From Haliclystus octoradiatus (taxonomy: Eukaryota > Cnidaria > Staurozoa > Stauromedusae > Haliclystidae), in NCBI GenBank assembly GCA_916610825.1, contig OU744450.1, forward strand, positions 25,132,850 through 25,196,849: a stretch of 64,000 nucleotides of DNA, in the 5' to 3' direction. Shown in pieces: positions 1 through 10,401 of the stretch. Position numbers and translations under genes: made by a program. The notes beneath the pieces are model-generated. The model was given only the letters and a program-made list of their open reading frames with translations. It did no database searches and had not been told where the DNA came from. How positions within the stretch are numbered: position 1 is the stretch's first letter; each line of letters begins with the position of its first letter.

Positions 1-172
1 ATGTTGAGACAATGCCATGAATTATAAATGTGCGCAGGTGGCTTTCCCATGAACCAGTGGAAATGTCGAGGCCATTCAGGATAATAATTCTTCTTCAGCT
101 CATAATCGATCGAAGTGATGTTTCCCAAGCTCATTAGCAGAATAAATAATAACGGTATAATAATCTATACAA
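1..172 (-). pseudogene. Partial first exon of a small secreted W/C-rich protein (copy A), cut by window edge
   Basis: The minus strand reads as a near copy of the first exon at 6504-6768: a hydrophobic leader, then a segment with YYPEWPRHFHWFMGKPP and NSWHCLN, running off the left edge. The match to the other copy is strong at DNA level over the whole stretch. No in-frame ATG is seen at the place where copy C starts; an in-frame stop lies just upstream and the first in-frame Met falls inside the leader. So this copy has either lost its normal start, or starts at the internal Met with a shortened signal peptide. The rest of the gene, including the second exon, would lie to the left of the window. 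Function unknown; classed as pseudogene only because of the missing start. Confidence 0.6.
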
Positions 173-1878
173 TAGAGAATGATGACAATAATGTTTGATG
201 AAACAGAGTATATATTGTAATGTAGAATTGGATAAAAAATGATCCAGAAGCCATTAATGATGATATTGGACAACATTGATCAGTAAACAATGAATGATGT
301 CGTCTGCAATATTTCATATTCCCTAATTATAAACCCGGAGTGCAAGGCTCCAGGCCCCGATCACACAGTGCCTTATTGAAAGCATAGCGTAGTGACTTTT
401 TATCGTATTAGGGTTTTGAATACATGACGGCGCATGAAAAAGTTCTGCGTTGCGTCGTGGTTTTCAATACGCTATAAATCATAGTTAAAATCATGTTGGA
501 TTGTTTTGTGACTACGCTGCACTCTGTGTAATCAGTTGAATACGATACATATCATACCATGTCTCACTTGCAAGTCGCATAGCCTCTCAAATCATTGATT
601 GATGGCACTAAATCGTGAATGTTTACTACAGTAATTACAATAATCGCAAAAGAACATGTTAACATGAATGTTTACTGATGTTATTCTCCACTTTGGATCT
701 ATTGTAAAATGTATTGACACATTCCAGAACATAAAGGCACGGTTTCTTTCATTGCAGAAAACAGAAACCGAATGAAAACCGAATGCACGAAAACCATGAT
801 TGGAAAAGAGTGAGTCTATAGAGGCGGCTGAAAGAAAAACCTCAAAAATGTATTCATAAACATATATACACTTCTCATTTTTATTGATTTCGGTTTTCGA
901 GATTTTCTAATGCCTTCTCTTTTTCTCTTTACGTGCCTCTCGTGCACCAAATATCAATAGCTCATAGGAAACTGTGTGCCAATTGCTTAAAATCATTATA
1001 TGTTTGTGTAAATCACGATCGATGTCAGCGTCAAGCCCTCTAGCTATAAAACTCTGGCGAAATAAAGCCAACATTTTGCCAGCATTTTCACAACATCGGT
1101 CGAAATATCCGGAGTAATTCCAGCAAGATGCTTGCGGATGCTTGCAAGGTGTCCAAATGAAGCCAGTATTTTCACGATAATGGTTGGCTTCATTTTGCCA
1201 GGGATTGAAGCTCTCACGATAAGTATCAGTATCAGGCCTACCTTGAGATTTGAATATTCAATTTGAACTAAGATTTGAATCATTTTCATTGGATAATTAT
1301 AATAAAAAATCAAGTTCCGCCTACCAGTTTATGTAGCTTCCTATTATAGCATGGATATTTTAATTTAACCTGCGAACTCGTGATTTGATTATATTTGACT
1401 AGCTGGATAAACAATTGTGAAATTCCATTAAAAATTTTGCCACTGCATTATGTATATTATATGATGTAAACGTTTCATTGAAAATGACTGGTTAACTAAG
1501 AATACAATCAAAGTGTTAGAACATGCAATACAATCTATATACCATATAGATGCCAGTAATGTATTTTCATCATTGAAAATTCTTATAAATAACTTAACAA
1601 AGGAAAAGTAAATTTGCCAATCAGAAATCTATTCCGCTGCAATACCTGCAATTATATGATTATCTACATATGAATCTATAGTTTCAGTATTCGATACAAA
1701 GAAAGTAGAAATAAATGGGCTACAAACTAAGGCGATGTAATCTTGAAGTTTCTCACCGTACGAATGCGAGCACTGCATAATCATCCCTCAGATTCCTTCT
1801 AAAGTTAGAGCACGCAGGCAAATAGGATAACGTTTTGCATAGTTTCGTATTCTTTTCTCCACTAATCGTTGTGTTTCT

Positions 1879-1917
1879 TAGTAGTAGTAGTAGTAGTAGT
1901 AGTGGTAGTAGTAGTTT
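1879..1917. repeat. AGT trinucleotide microsatellite
   Basis: Tandem AGT units with one GGT interruption. It produces a poly-leucine open frame on the minus strand that I do not consider a gene. Confidence 0.8.
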
Positions 1918-2084
1918 GGACGGTGACGTCCTACCGAAGGCACCCGTACCACTCAACTATTTCTAGAGGAGTGGCTCTTTTCGCTAAGAGCAATGATGTT
2001 AAATGCTCCTTAGATCTCAGCCGCGACACTGCAGATCAATTTCAATAGATTTCATGGCAGATAGGCCTTGAATGTCAATGCGCA

Positions 2085-2195
2085 ACGGCGCACCGCAGCT
2101 ACTCACAGTGCAATTCCCTCGATTTGAACCACAGTCGATCAGATCTGATCCGATCTGAAGTTCGGCTGCTCTGCCAACTGAGCTAATCATCCCCT
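2085..2195 (-). repeat. tRNA-derived SINE head or degenerate tRNA-like sequence
   Basis: On the minus strand an A-box-like TTAGCTCAGTTGGCAGAGC is followed about 50 bases later by a B-box-like GGTTCAAATC. The arm between them contains a GATC-rich insert and does not make a canonical anticodon arm, so this is better read as a SINE head than a working tRNA gene. Confidence 0.55.
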
Positions 2196-2516
2196 TTCTT
2201 AAGGTGTTTCTTAAGGAGGAGCATTTAAGGTGATCTTTGAGATGTTAAGATTGCAACAACTAGAATGCAAGTGTAAGTTGCATAATATAGCTATGTGCTC
2301 ATTTATACAAATGGCACTTACAAAAACAGTAAAACTTATGCACGACATCGTATAATTTCTATCACAATTTATTTACAGAGACATATTGTATCGAGCCAAT
2401 ATACATGGCATACAAATTATTTAATAAATATTCCTTGTAAGATGATCACATGAATATAAATCAACCAAGTGATATTCTATTAATCGCCTAACCACTTTTC
2501 ATGATAATCACCTGTT

Positions 2517-3588
2517 TTAAGTAACTTTTTTAGTTCTTCTACCGCATAAATAATTATTGTCCCATGAAAACGGATCGTCTGGGTTATTCCATTTCATGCA
2601 AGCAAATCTTTTCGACTGTATTGGACCTTCAGATGTCCAAATAAACTCATAAGGTGAATTATGACGCCAACATAAATAATTATCAAGCCATGAATGAGGA
2701 TCAGCTGATTCTGTTATACCAATGCAACGCATTTTTGAGATGGGGCCTGTTGAAAATGAGAGAAAAAGGATACTAACATAAGCGTACGCCGTGTAATTTT
2801 AGGTTTATGAATGCTTTATCAGATCGTTAATGGACACATTCACAAAAAGATGACTACATAGTTTTGTGTACAGTCATCAAGTAAAACACGAGGCAACAAT
2901 TTTAGAATCGATTTACAACTAGCTACGACAAATGGCCATTATGACTTTTTTTCCATAGAACAATTAAAAAATGGAACTTACTTCCCAAAGATTATCATAC
3001 CTGGAAATATATCAGTGGCTTCAAAAACAAACTTGTTCATAATTCAGATTTAATAAAAACCTTGTAATCATAAATGATCTTTTATAAACCGTGTTTTCTG
3101 GAGATCTTTCATTTCGAAATAAATAATTAATAAATAAATATTCGAAATTAATAAATATATTTAATTGTAGTGTATGAGGAGCTATACAATATTCATGGCA
3201 GGAGATCTATCAGTTATACATCAGAATATCGGGAGATATATAGTGGAAAGTATCAACGAGCTCTATATAGCTTCCGATGGTTACAATGTTATCATTTTAT
3301 CTTACCATTTGATGACCATTTCAAATTGGCACTGTGAGAATGAGCTGTTGTCTTCCAACAAAAATCATTTTTCTTATTGTCCCAACTTGAGTCCTTTGGT
3401 TCAGTTAAATTTAAACATTGCCATTTCGTAATATTATCTAATTTAGGAAGTGCTCCGTTGGACCAAGCAAATGCATCTGGCCATATTGGATAAGTTCTTT
3501 CCTTAATCGATTTTGAAATTGCTGCCAGGCGAAGAAGCCATATTGATAGAGCTAGTTGACCAGAAGGTACTGGCTGGATTTGATTCAT
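2517..3588 (-). CDS. Small secreted protein with W-x-[DN]-N-x-LC repeats (copy B)
   Basis: Two exons on the minus strand: 3306-3588 (start ATG at 3588, donor GGTAAGA) and 2517-2746 (acceptor CAACAG, stop TAA). They join in phase 1 to about 170 aa. Residues 1-25 are hydrophobic and fit a signal peptide or leader. Then come three cysteine units of the form C-[LIM]-x-[LIW]-x-[EN]-x(1,2)-D-x(2)-[SF]-W-x-[DN]-N-x(2)-[FL]-C; the second reads CIGITE...DPHSWLDNYLC and the third CMKWNN...DPFSWDNNYLC, ending right after the last cysteine. The first unit has diverged (WDNKKNDFC). The same two-exon plan is seen in the gene at 5517-6768, so this is a tandem duplicate. I do not recognise the domain; an extracellular role (lectin-like, defence or matrix) is only a guess from the leader and paired cysteines. 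Confidence 0.75.
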
Positions 3589-3986
3589 TTTCTAAATAAT
3601 GGAAGGAAGAAAATGCAAAGTTGTTGATATTATTTTGGAAAATTAAAGTATACTTAACAATCAATTATCTGCCATAAATATATGTTCTCGCAGCTTACAA
3701 TTCCAATATGCAATAGTTCCACTAATGAATTTGTATCGGTTTCATCTGACTATCATTTAAATGTTTACTTTTTCAAATGTAGACTTACAAAATTTCTTCA
3801 AAAGTGATATCCTCAATTAAGCTAGTAAGATAATGTAAATAATTATTACTGTATTCACATGTTGAAATGATTTGACAAATGTACAACTAACAACATACAT
3901 ACATCCGATATTATCAAGTTTGGCATTCAGAATATTAAACAATGCAATAATTACTTCAATAAAACAGTTCATGTTTCATTTTCAAA

Positions 3987-4202
3987 TTACTCACCTTTCT
4001 GTGCCTTCAATTTCAGCTTGTTTCGTATCCTATAAACTTTATCTGTGTCTAATACAAGCTCTGTATATACGTCAGGTAGTAATTTAGAGCTACTTTTCTT
4101 TATTTTATACTGCTGTAAGAAGTGTTTGCACTTAGTAAACACAACATGTGTTTGATAATCGCATAGTAAGCGAACACTTTTGCGATGATAAAGCATTTTC
4201 AT
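3987..4202 (-). other. Possible isolated coding exon, no family recognised
   Basis: A 71-codon open frame starting with ATG at 4202 and ending in a good donor context (CAGAAAG then GTGAGT near 4000). The reading is basic and contains LLPDVYTELVL and KLKLKAQK, which looks protein-like, but I could not find a matching next exon in the 400 bases downstream. It lies between two copies of the W/C-rich gene family and may be a gene remnant. Confidence 0.25.
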
Positions 4203-4604
4203 GTGTGATTTACGATACTTGGAATTACATTGTCTTGCAGTTAAAAAAATGAAGAATATGGATATTTTTATGCCACGAATCTATACAAACAAAAGTATTC
4301 CTCACACCTGGACTTTTCAAAACATCATTTCAAATGCGCTGTAGAACATGATTGATATAATTCCCTGTAAATAATATAGCATATAACAACAAAATGTTTA
4401 TATTCAATCGCAATTAAACTATACTAATAAATCAAGGTGCGAACGAGAGAGTCAATTAGCAAATCGGTCTGTATCTGTATCTCCAAGTTAATGCTCCTTC
4501 AAAAATGATTCTGACAGATGCATATACTTCATTGAGCCAATGTAAATGTGATATAACTGACCTTATATTATTCTTGCGAAAAATAATGTTTATCATAATG
4601 AATA

Positions 4605-4755
4605 CACCAGCTCAGTGGCAGAGTGTTCTGACGCAGGGACTAAATTCCTTGTTGCTGTACTCATGTTCTTTGTATCTTCTGTCTGTAACTTCGTTATAAG
4701 CGTCAAATAATCAAGAACATGTGCTGATGAGGTGACTGAATCACAATTATATATG
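4605..4755 (+). repeat. tRNA-derived SINE copy
   Basis: Starts with CCAGCTCAGTGGCAGAGTGT, the same head as at 14414 and 59011, and shares the tail segment (AACATGTGCTGATGAGGTGACT) with the copy at 14530-14560. The B box is degenerate. An 85-codon open frame on the other strand is created by this repeat and is not a gene. Confidence 0.65.
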
Positions 4756-5516
4756 ATTGGAAATATTGCTTCGCATCCTAGACTTGATGCAAACGGCTCG
4801 TATAAAATTGCAAACAATAACAAATTTAACAGACAGCTATAAAAAGGCATCGTTTCCTGGAGTATATTCAGAAGATGGTTATTTTGTTTTTTCTAATTAT
4901 ACAGCATGTATAGCAAAGTTCTGATAGAGAAATGATGATCAATAATTGTTTCAGATATCAAACATGTAAACTACTGTAAAATAAAGACAAAAAAAAAGTT
5001 AAATTAAAAAAAAGATGATAATTAAAGCTACCAGCTTTATTATTAGTTCCTTGTTGATTTTATCACATGTCAGCATATTGTGTGTATGTTGACTTCCCAT
5101 TCGGTGTATATACAGCTGTCGTAAAATGCATCTTTAAATCCCAGGTGATTATTTTTTTTCGAATTTTGAGTACATTATGGTATTGAACGCTAACGTATAG
5201 CTATTTATTTCTATAAAATTGATTCAGATTGGTATTTGTTTGATTGGATTGTCTTGATTCAATCTTGAGCCTAATCTAGATAATATTTATGCCCACCTTT
5301 CAATCGTCGTGGTCTTGTATGTATAGTCAAGCCATTTAACTGGAAGTTTGACTTCACAGAGATTTGAGCTCAAAATTATAGCAAAGTCAGACAAAGAATC
5401 TGGAAATATATTCTTATGCGTAGTGTTATACCATGTGTAATATAAACGATTATATAAGATACCAGCCTCTGTAAAATTTTTGTACTGCATGACATTTACT
5501 TTATGCTACCAACATA

Positions 5517-6768
5517 TCAGCGTTTTGTTGTAACTTTTCCACATAAATAATTATCATCCCAAGAAAATGGATCATGATCATTATTCCATTTCATACAATG
5601 AAATTGTGTCTTTGTCGTGTTAAGTGGACCATTAGATGACCATACGAATTCATAACTCGTATAATGAGGCCAACATAAATAATTATCATGCCATGTGTGA
5701 GGATCATGTGGTTCTGTTATTGAAATACAACGCATGTTATTGATTGGACCTGTAATGAAAAACAACACATCAGAACGTTGCATAATAATGCTTGGCTGGC
5801 TGGTGGATTTTTTTCGTATAATTCAAAAGGTGAATTTAACTACAGTAAATGATGAATATAAGTTAATGAACATGCCCGGGGGGTAACTCCAGCTCTTTAG
5901 GGACGGGGAGATGCCACTTTGAAAAAAGGTAAAGTTCCTAAAAAGTTACAAAATTTCTGTTGATGCTACTCAAAAAGTTCTAGCAGGTTGATTGATTTTA
6001 GGTAAATACACAAAAAGGATGCAAATTTTTTCAAACATTCTTGAAAAAGTTAAAAATAGGATACCCAAAAGCTCCAAAATTTGAAATCTCATACCCAAAA
6101 AGTTTTTACTCAGCTGGAATATGGACCCCAAAAAAGTGGCACGTCCCTGTATAAACATCCTAGTGGAGTTACCCCCCGGGTGAACATGCAATAGTCACGT
6201 ATTTTCACGAGTAATTTGAGCTCTGCAGTGATCCAAGAAACTCTTAACTATAATGCCCTTATGGAGTAAACTAGAGATATAGGCTTATAGAGCTCTTTAT
6301 GTGGAGTATCCAGGTATAATCATAGTAAGTGATGCATTTAAGTTGATAGAGATACAATATAGTCCTCTGCGTATTTTGATTTTTTTTTTAGCTGTGAAAT
6401 AATCCCAGCAACTTTTAGCTTGTATTATGGAGCAAACTAGAGATATAGGCTTAGTCTTATCTTAGTCTTAGGAATATCAAGGGATAACCATGGCTTGACG
6501 TACCTGCAGAAGACCATTTCAAGCCAGCACTATGATAATAATGAAACTTCTGCCAACAAAGGTGATTTTCGTGCCAATGATTAGGATCAGCTGGCTCAGT
6601 AACATTAAGACAATGCCATGAATTATAAATATGTGAAGGTGGCTTTCCCATGAACCAATGAAAATGTCGAGGCCATTCAGGATAGTAAATCTTTTTCAGC
6701 TTATAATCAATGGCAGTGATGTATGCCAAACTCATAAGTGACAGTAATAGAATGAAACTAGGAGACAT
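5517..6768 (-). CDS. Small secreted protein with W-x-[DE]-N-x-LC repeats (copy C)
   Basis: Two exons: 6504-6768 (ATG at 6768, donor CAG|GTACGT) and 5517-5749 (acceptor TTACAG, stop TGA), joined in phase 1 to about 165 aa. Residues 1-20 (MSPSFILLLSLMSLAYITA) are a clear signal peptide. A WPRHFHWF segment follows, then three repeats: CLNVTEPADPNHWHENHLC, CISITEPHDPHTWHDNYLC and CMKWNNDHDPFSWDDNYLC. Each has one cysteine at either end, an acidic-Pro core and an invariant Trp followed by [DE]-N, consistent with one disulphide loop per repeat. The first two repeats are followed by K/W-W-S-S-[AN]-G-P. The intron carries a 306-bp inverted-repeat transposon (5875-6180). The family is not one I can name; secretion is well supported, function is not. 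Confidence 0.8.
5875..6180. mobile_element. hAT-like non-autonomous element (MITE) with 8-bp TSD
   Basis: Ends are perfect 16-bp inverted repeats, CCCGGGGGGTAACTCC at the left and its complement at the right. The element is flanked on both sides by the direct repeat TGAACATG (5867-5874 and 6181-6188). An 8-bp target-site duplication is typical of hAT transposons; the terminal sequence itself is not one I can tie to a named family. No coding capacity. It lies in the intron of the gene at 5517-6768. Confidence 0.85.
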
Positions 6769-7377
6769 AACCTTGAATCAAATTATGAGAGTAAAGTGAA
6801 TTAGAGTAGATATCTAACAGGTGGATGCATTTCAAACATAAACTATATGTGCAGGTTAATATTGAAAATATAATGCGAGCCTAATTGTGGGAAATAATGT
6901 CTGATACGTGACGATTTGACCAATATGGTACAACGTTTGACAAGTCTCGCACAAGGATGTGGTCTGGATGATCTCATAATAATCAGAAATGTTAGCCACG
7001 GCAGTAAATCCAGGGGGTGTGGGGGTGTGAAACTCTACCATCAATAAGAAATTTGGATTTATATTTATGGAAATTTTGAGATAAAAATTTGCAGAATCAC
7101 GTAATTTCGATACAGTACTGAAGCTCCCTTATACGCAATGTCTTACACACGTTGTTGGGTTAGTATTGGTTGAATTAAATTGAAAATTATCTTTGACGTA
7201 AAATGAATTTGCATAACAAATAATGTGAATTTTAATTATAAAACAATAGAAACTCGGTGCAAAATCAAACAAAAGCAGTGTGTGAAATTAACTTTTGAAT
7301 AAATTTCGGTACGCATGGACAAATGGAAAAACCAAAGCCCGATTGATACAACGTTTGAAATTATCTATCACTCCGGC

Positions 7378-7665
7378 TCTTCATGGACAGGGGGGTGCCA
7401 CTTTGGTAAAAGGTTAGAAGTACCCAAAAAATTCCAAAGATTCTGTTGGTGCTACCCAAAAAGTCCCAACAGATTGATTGATTTCAAGTAAATACACAAA
7501 AATGATGCAAAATATTTTCAAAAATTCTTCAAAAAGTCAAAAATAGAATACCAAAAAGTTCCAAAATTTATAATCTCAAACCCAAAATTTTTTTCTCCGC
7601 TGGAATATGAACCCAGAAAAAGTGGCATGTCCCCGTATAGCCGTTATATGGGAGTTACCCGCCGG
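7378..7665. mobile_element. Second, older copy of the CCCGGGGGGTAACTCC element
   Basis: The interior (GTGCCACTTTGG, ATTGATTTCAAGTAAATACACAAAAA, CGCTGGAATATGAACCC) follows the copy at 5875-6180 in the same order and strand. The right end reads GGGAGTTACCCGCCGGG; the left end is eroded. No TSD could be confirmed. Confidence 0.7.
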
Positions 7666-8639
7666 GCAAATGATATGCTATTTGATTCATTTGGTTCTAA
7701 AATGGCTGAGAAAATCGCGAAAAACCAATTGCAAAAATACATACACAAAGACATTCGCATGCTTAGGTATATAGATATCTGACCCTATTCAGATAAATGC
7801 ATCATTGGCAGAACACACATTTGGAATTGAGCAAGCATTAATTTGCAAAATGCAGCTTGAGCTCTCAAAATGATCTACAAATCATCACTAGGAAGATTAA
7901 AGATATTGAAGGCAAATAATCTTGATATTATTCAATAACCAAATACGATTCATCATAATTAGGCATACCTTGAAATTGGTGAAATCCATTTGAATCAACT
8001 TCATTGTTAACTAATGCAACGTATGATTAATTTCTGTTATGATTTATTATGTGATCTGCAGCTTACCATGTAATATGTTGAAACTTGTCTTTCAAAACCT
8101 GCAAAATATAACGCATGATTCGATTAATATATTTAGCTGAACAAATAATTTTGAAATGTTCATACATAATTAGAAATTTAAGTTAAGAAACTTGTTTGTT
8201 GAAGGGCATATATATTGCATTGTTAGTTTTCGAGCTTATAACAATAAATAGTCTAAACCTCATCAGATAATGGCACATAATTAAAAGACTATTTATTTAT
8301 GTTAAGGCAGAATATTCGAGAACTTGCACAATGTTTGCATAAATTAATTACAAACTCGCATCAAATTTATCACGTAAATTTTGCTCCCTCGGTATTTCTA
8401 AACATGGAAATGAAAACATTATCCTTTAATGTTCAACAACATTGCCGTCTTCAAATCGCTCTTCTTTCTTTTTTAAAAACCATTCCAACAATTTCAGGTC
8501 CAAACGATTATTTTACAATGTTTGTCTGCCGGGTCTGTTCGTATTTTTGCGAAACCGAAAATGGATTTTGATAGGTTATATCGCTATTCTCAGTCGTGAG
8601 AAAACATCATATAGAAATATGATTGGTTACATCAAGACA

Positions 8640-9005
8640 CCGACCACATACCATTAGAACAAGATCCCACTACCACAATGACATTTACATCAAGCCATTG
8701 CCACTCTTTTCAAAATGCTGGTGCTCATAAGTGGAACGATCTACCGTCTACAATGAAGGACGTATCAAACAGGCCAACTTTCAAACGTCTCCTTGGGAAG
8801 CACTTAGACGGAATAACATAATCAAGTAAATCAAATGGTTCTTCAAATGTCTACACCGTAAAGTATATTGTTGCGAAATTGTAATGTTATTATATGTATA
8901 TCTATAATCTATATATTTATAAATCAGTCTTGTGAAAAAAAGCTTTTAGCTTATTCTAAGTCATGAATAAATGATGATGATGATCATGATGATCATGATC
9001 ATGAT
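8640..9005 (+). mobile_element. LINE (non-LTR retrotransposon) 3' remnant
   Basis: A frame near 8652-8682 reads RTRSHYHNDIYIKP and, after a frameshift, 8685-8820 reads FQNAGAHKWNDLPSTMKD...FKRLLGKHL and then a stop. The W-N-x-LP then FK-x-LLxKHL pattern is typical of the C-terminal end of LINE reverse-transcriptase ORFs. The 3' part continues with TGTGAAAAAAAGC and ends in a GAT-rich microsatellite at about 8965-9005. The copy is frameshifted and truncated. Confidence 0.65.
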
Positions 9006-9876
9006 TGGCTGGCATTGTATATAAGGAAATATGTTCACGGTCTCTTACTGACAAATCTCACTGGTTATAGATTAAAATATTGTATGCAGCGTATAGCAAA
9101 AAAATGATAGTATATACATATTTGATTCAGAAAGAGGCATAGTTGGAGATTAAGACTGACTGGATTTTCTCGATATATGCGTACTCTTTCTTACAAAAAC
9201 AAGAGCATTGAGTTAAGCCTGAAATTTTTCCTACAAATGTCAACTTGGAATGTTCTTAATTTTTGACTGGAAAAACTAATTTTATCTTATAATTGAATAT
9301 CTTCAAATAATGCGCCTTAAGATATTGTCAAATTGCTTTCTAAAATATCACGAAGGTTTTCTGCGATCTGATTGGTCGAAAGAGCGTGCATGAAATCCTA
9401 GGGTAAAACATGGCTCCGAAAACCGGGAAAAAGCGCAAGCTTCAAAAGTTTGATCTGTGATAAAATACAGAATTTATAACTTTTTGATAACAATCCAATC
9501 AATATCTCAACAATGACTACGATTTACAAAACGACTTTTAGCTCAAGATGTTTTTATTTATTGAAAAACGTTGTATTGAGTTATTGATCGTGTAACATGC
9601 AAAATAAAAACACAGAATGAAAGACAATTATAGGCTACGCTAATTCAAGGTAAACCTAAAATTTAAATAACAATTAGTGAATTAATTTGCTAAAGAACTA
9701 TTGTACCACTTATATTACAGACGTTCTTGTATATGCCTTTCTTTATTCGACAAAATCTATCTTGTTGTTGGATTCTCTTCATGCTTGGTTTATGAATTGA
9801 AATTGAATTTTAAATTGTGAATTCGTGAATTGAGAATTCGCACTCGAATGAGATCCCGACGTTTGTTTTATTTTAG

Positions 9877-10066
9877 AAAAGGGTTACCACACGCTTGCAA
9901 ATGTTTGTATTCATATTTACTGAACTCGAAAAAGTTGGGAGACACTCGGGAAGCTAAAAATCACTCGCTCGGAGCTCGTGATTTTTTAGCGCTTCACTCG
10001 TGTCTCCCAACTTTTTCTCGTTTAGTAAATATGAATACAAACATGGCAAGTGTGCGGTAACCCTTT
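9877..10066. mobile_element. Long hairpin (fold-back) element
   Basis: Almost the whole 190 bp is an imperfect palindrome. The left arm AGGGTTACCACACGCTTGCA...TTGGGAGACACTCG is matched by the complement of the right arm ending in GTGCGGTAACCCTTT. The arms meet around CTCGCTCGGAGCTCGTGA. A related core recurs at about 58649-58746. A 76-codon plus-strand frame here is a by-product. Confidence 0.75.
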
Positions 10067-10401
10067 ACTCAAATCTTCAGGAACTTAAGCAACATAGTTT
10101 ATGCAACATCTAATTTAAGTGTGTTCAGATAAAAACAATGATAAAAGACAAATCTTCACAACGAGCCAACTAGAATAGCTCTAATAGCAGATCATCATAA
10201 CAATGTAAAGATAAATTATAATCGCGTCATATCGACTATAATATGGATCAAATTAATATGTCATTATGCATTCCTCACGATGTAATACATTGTTACTATA
10301 GTAACATAAAATTTTCATACATATAATAATGTAACAGCCATATATTTATTGTCGGTCTTTTATAATTATTTGCGGCGTTATTATATATAGCTGGAAACAG
10401 T

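Larger units (their letters stand above)
173..2516. other. Repeat-rich spacer
   Basis: No coding exon could be supported. The stretch holds an AGT/ACT microsatellite at about 1879-1917 and a tRNA-like SINE head on the minus strand at about 2085-2195. The rest is AT-rich sequence without recognisable structure. Confidence 0.5.
7666..10401. other. Repeat-rich spacer without a supported gene
   Basis: Contains a LINE 3' fragment near 8640-9005 and a long hairpin element at about 9877-10066. The open frames at 8299-8657 are the eroded LINE or chance. The remainder is AT-rich and unassigned. Confidence 0.5.

Noticed and set aside
1753-1956. Open frame with a leucine run, minus strand
   Set aside because: Created by the AGT microsatellite; no other support.
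4593-4850. 85-codon minus-strand frame with a hydrophobic start resembling a signal peptide
   Set aside because: It overlaps a SINE copy and its later part is the SINE complement, so it is not a gene.
5287-5490. 67-codon frame just downstream of the W/C-rich gene copy C
   Set aside because: The gene already has a stop at the same place as its paralogue; no splice site or family link joins this frame to it.
5970-6191. 73-codon minus-strand frame
   Set aside because: It lies inside the 306-bp hAT-like MITE and is a chance frame.
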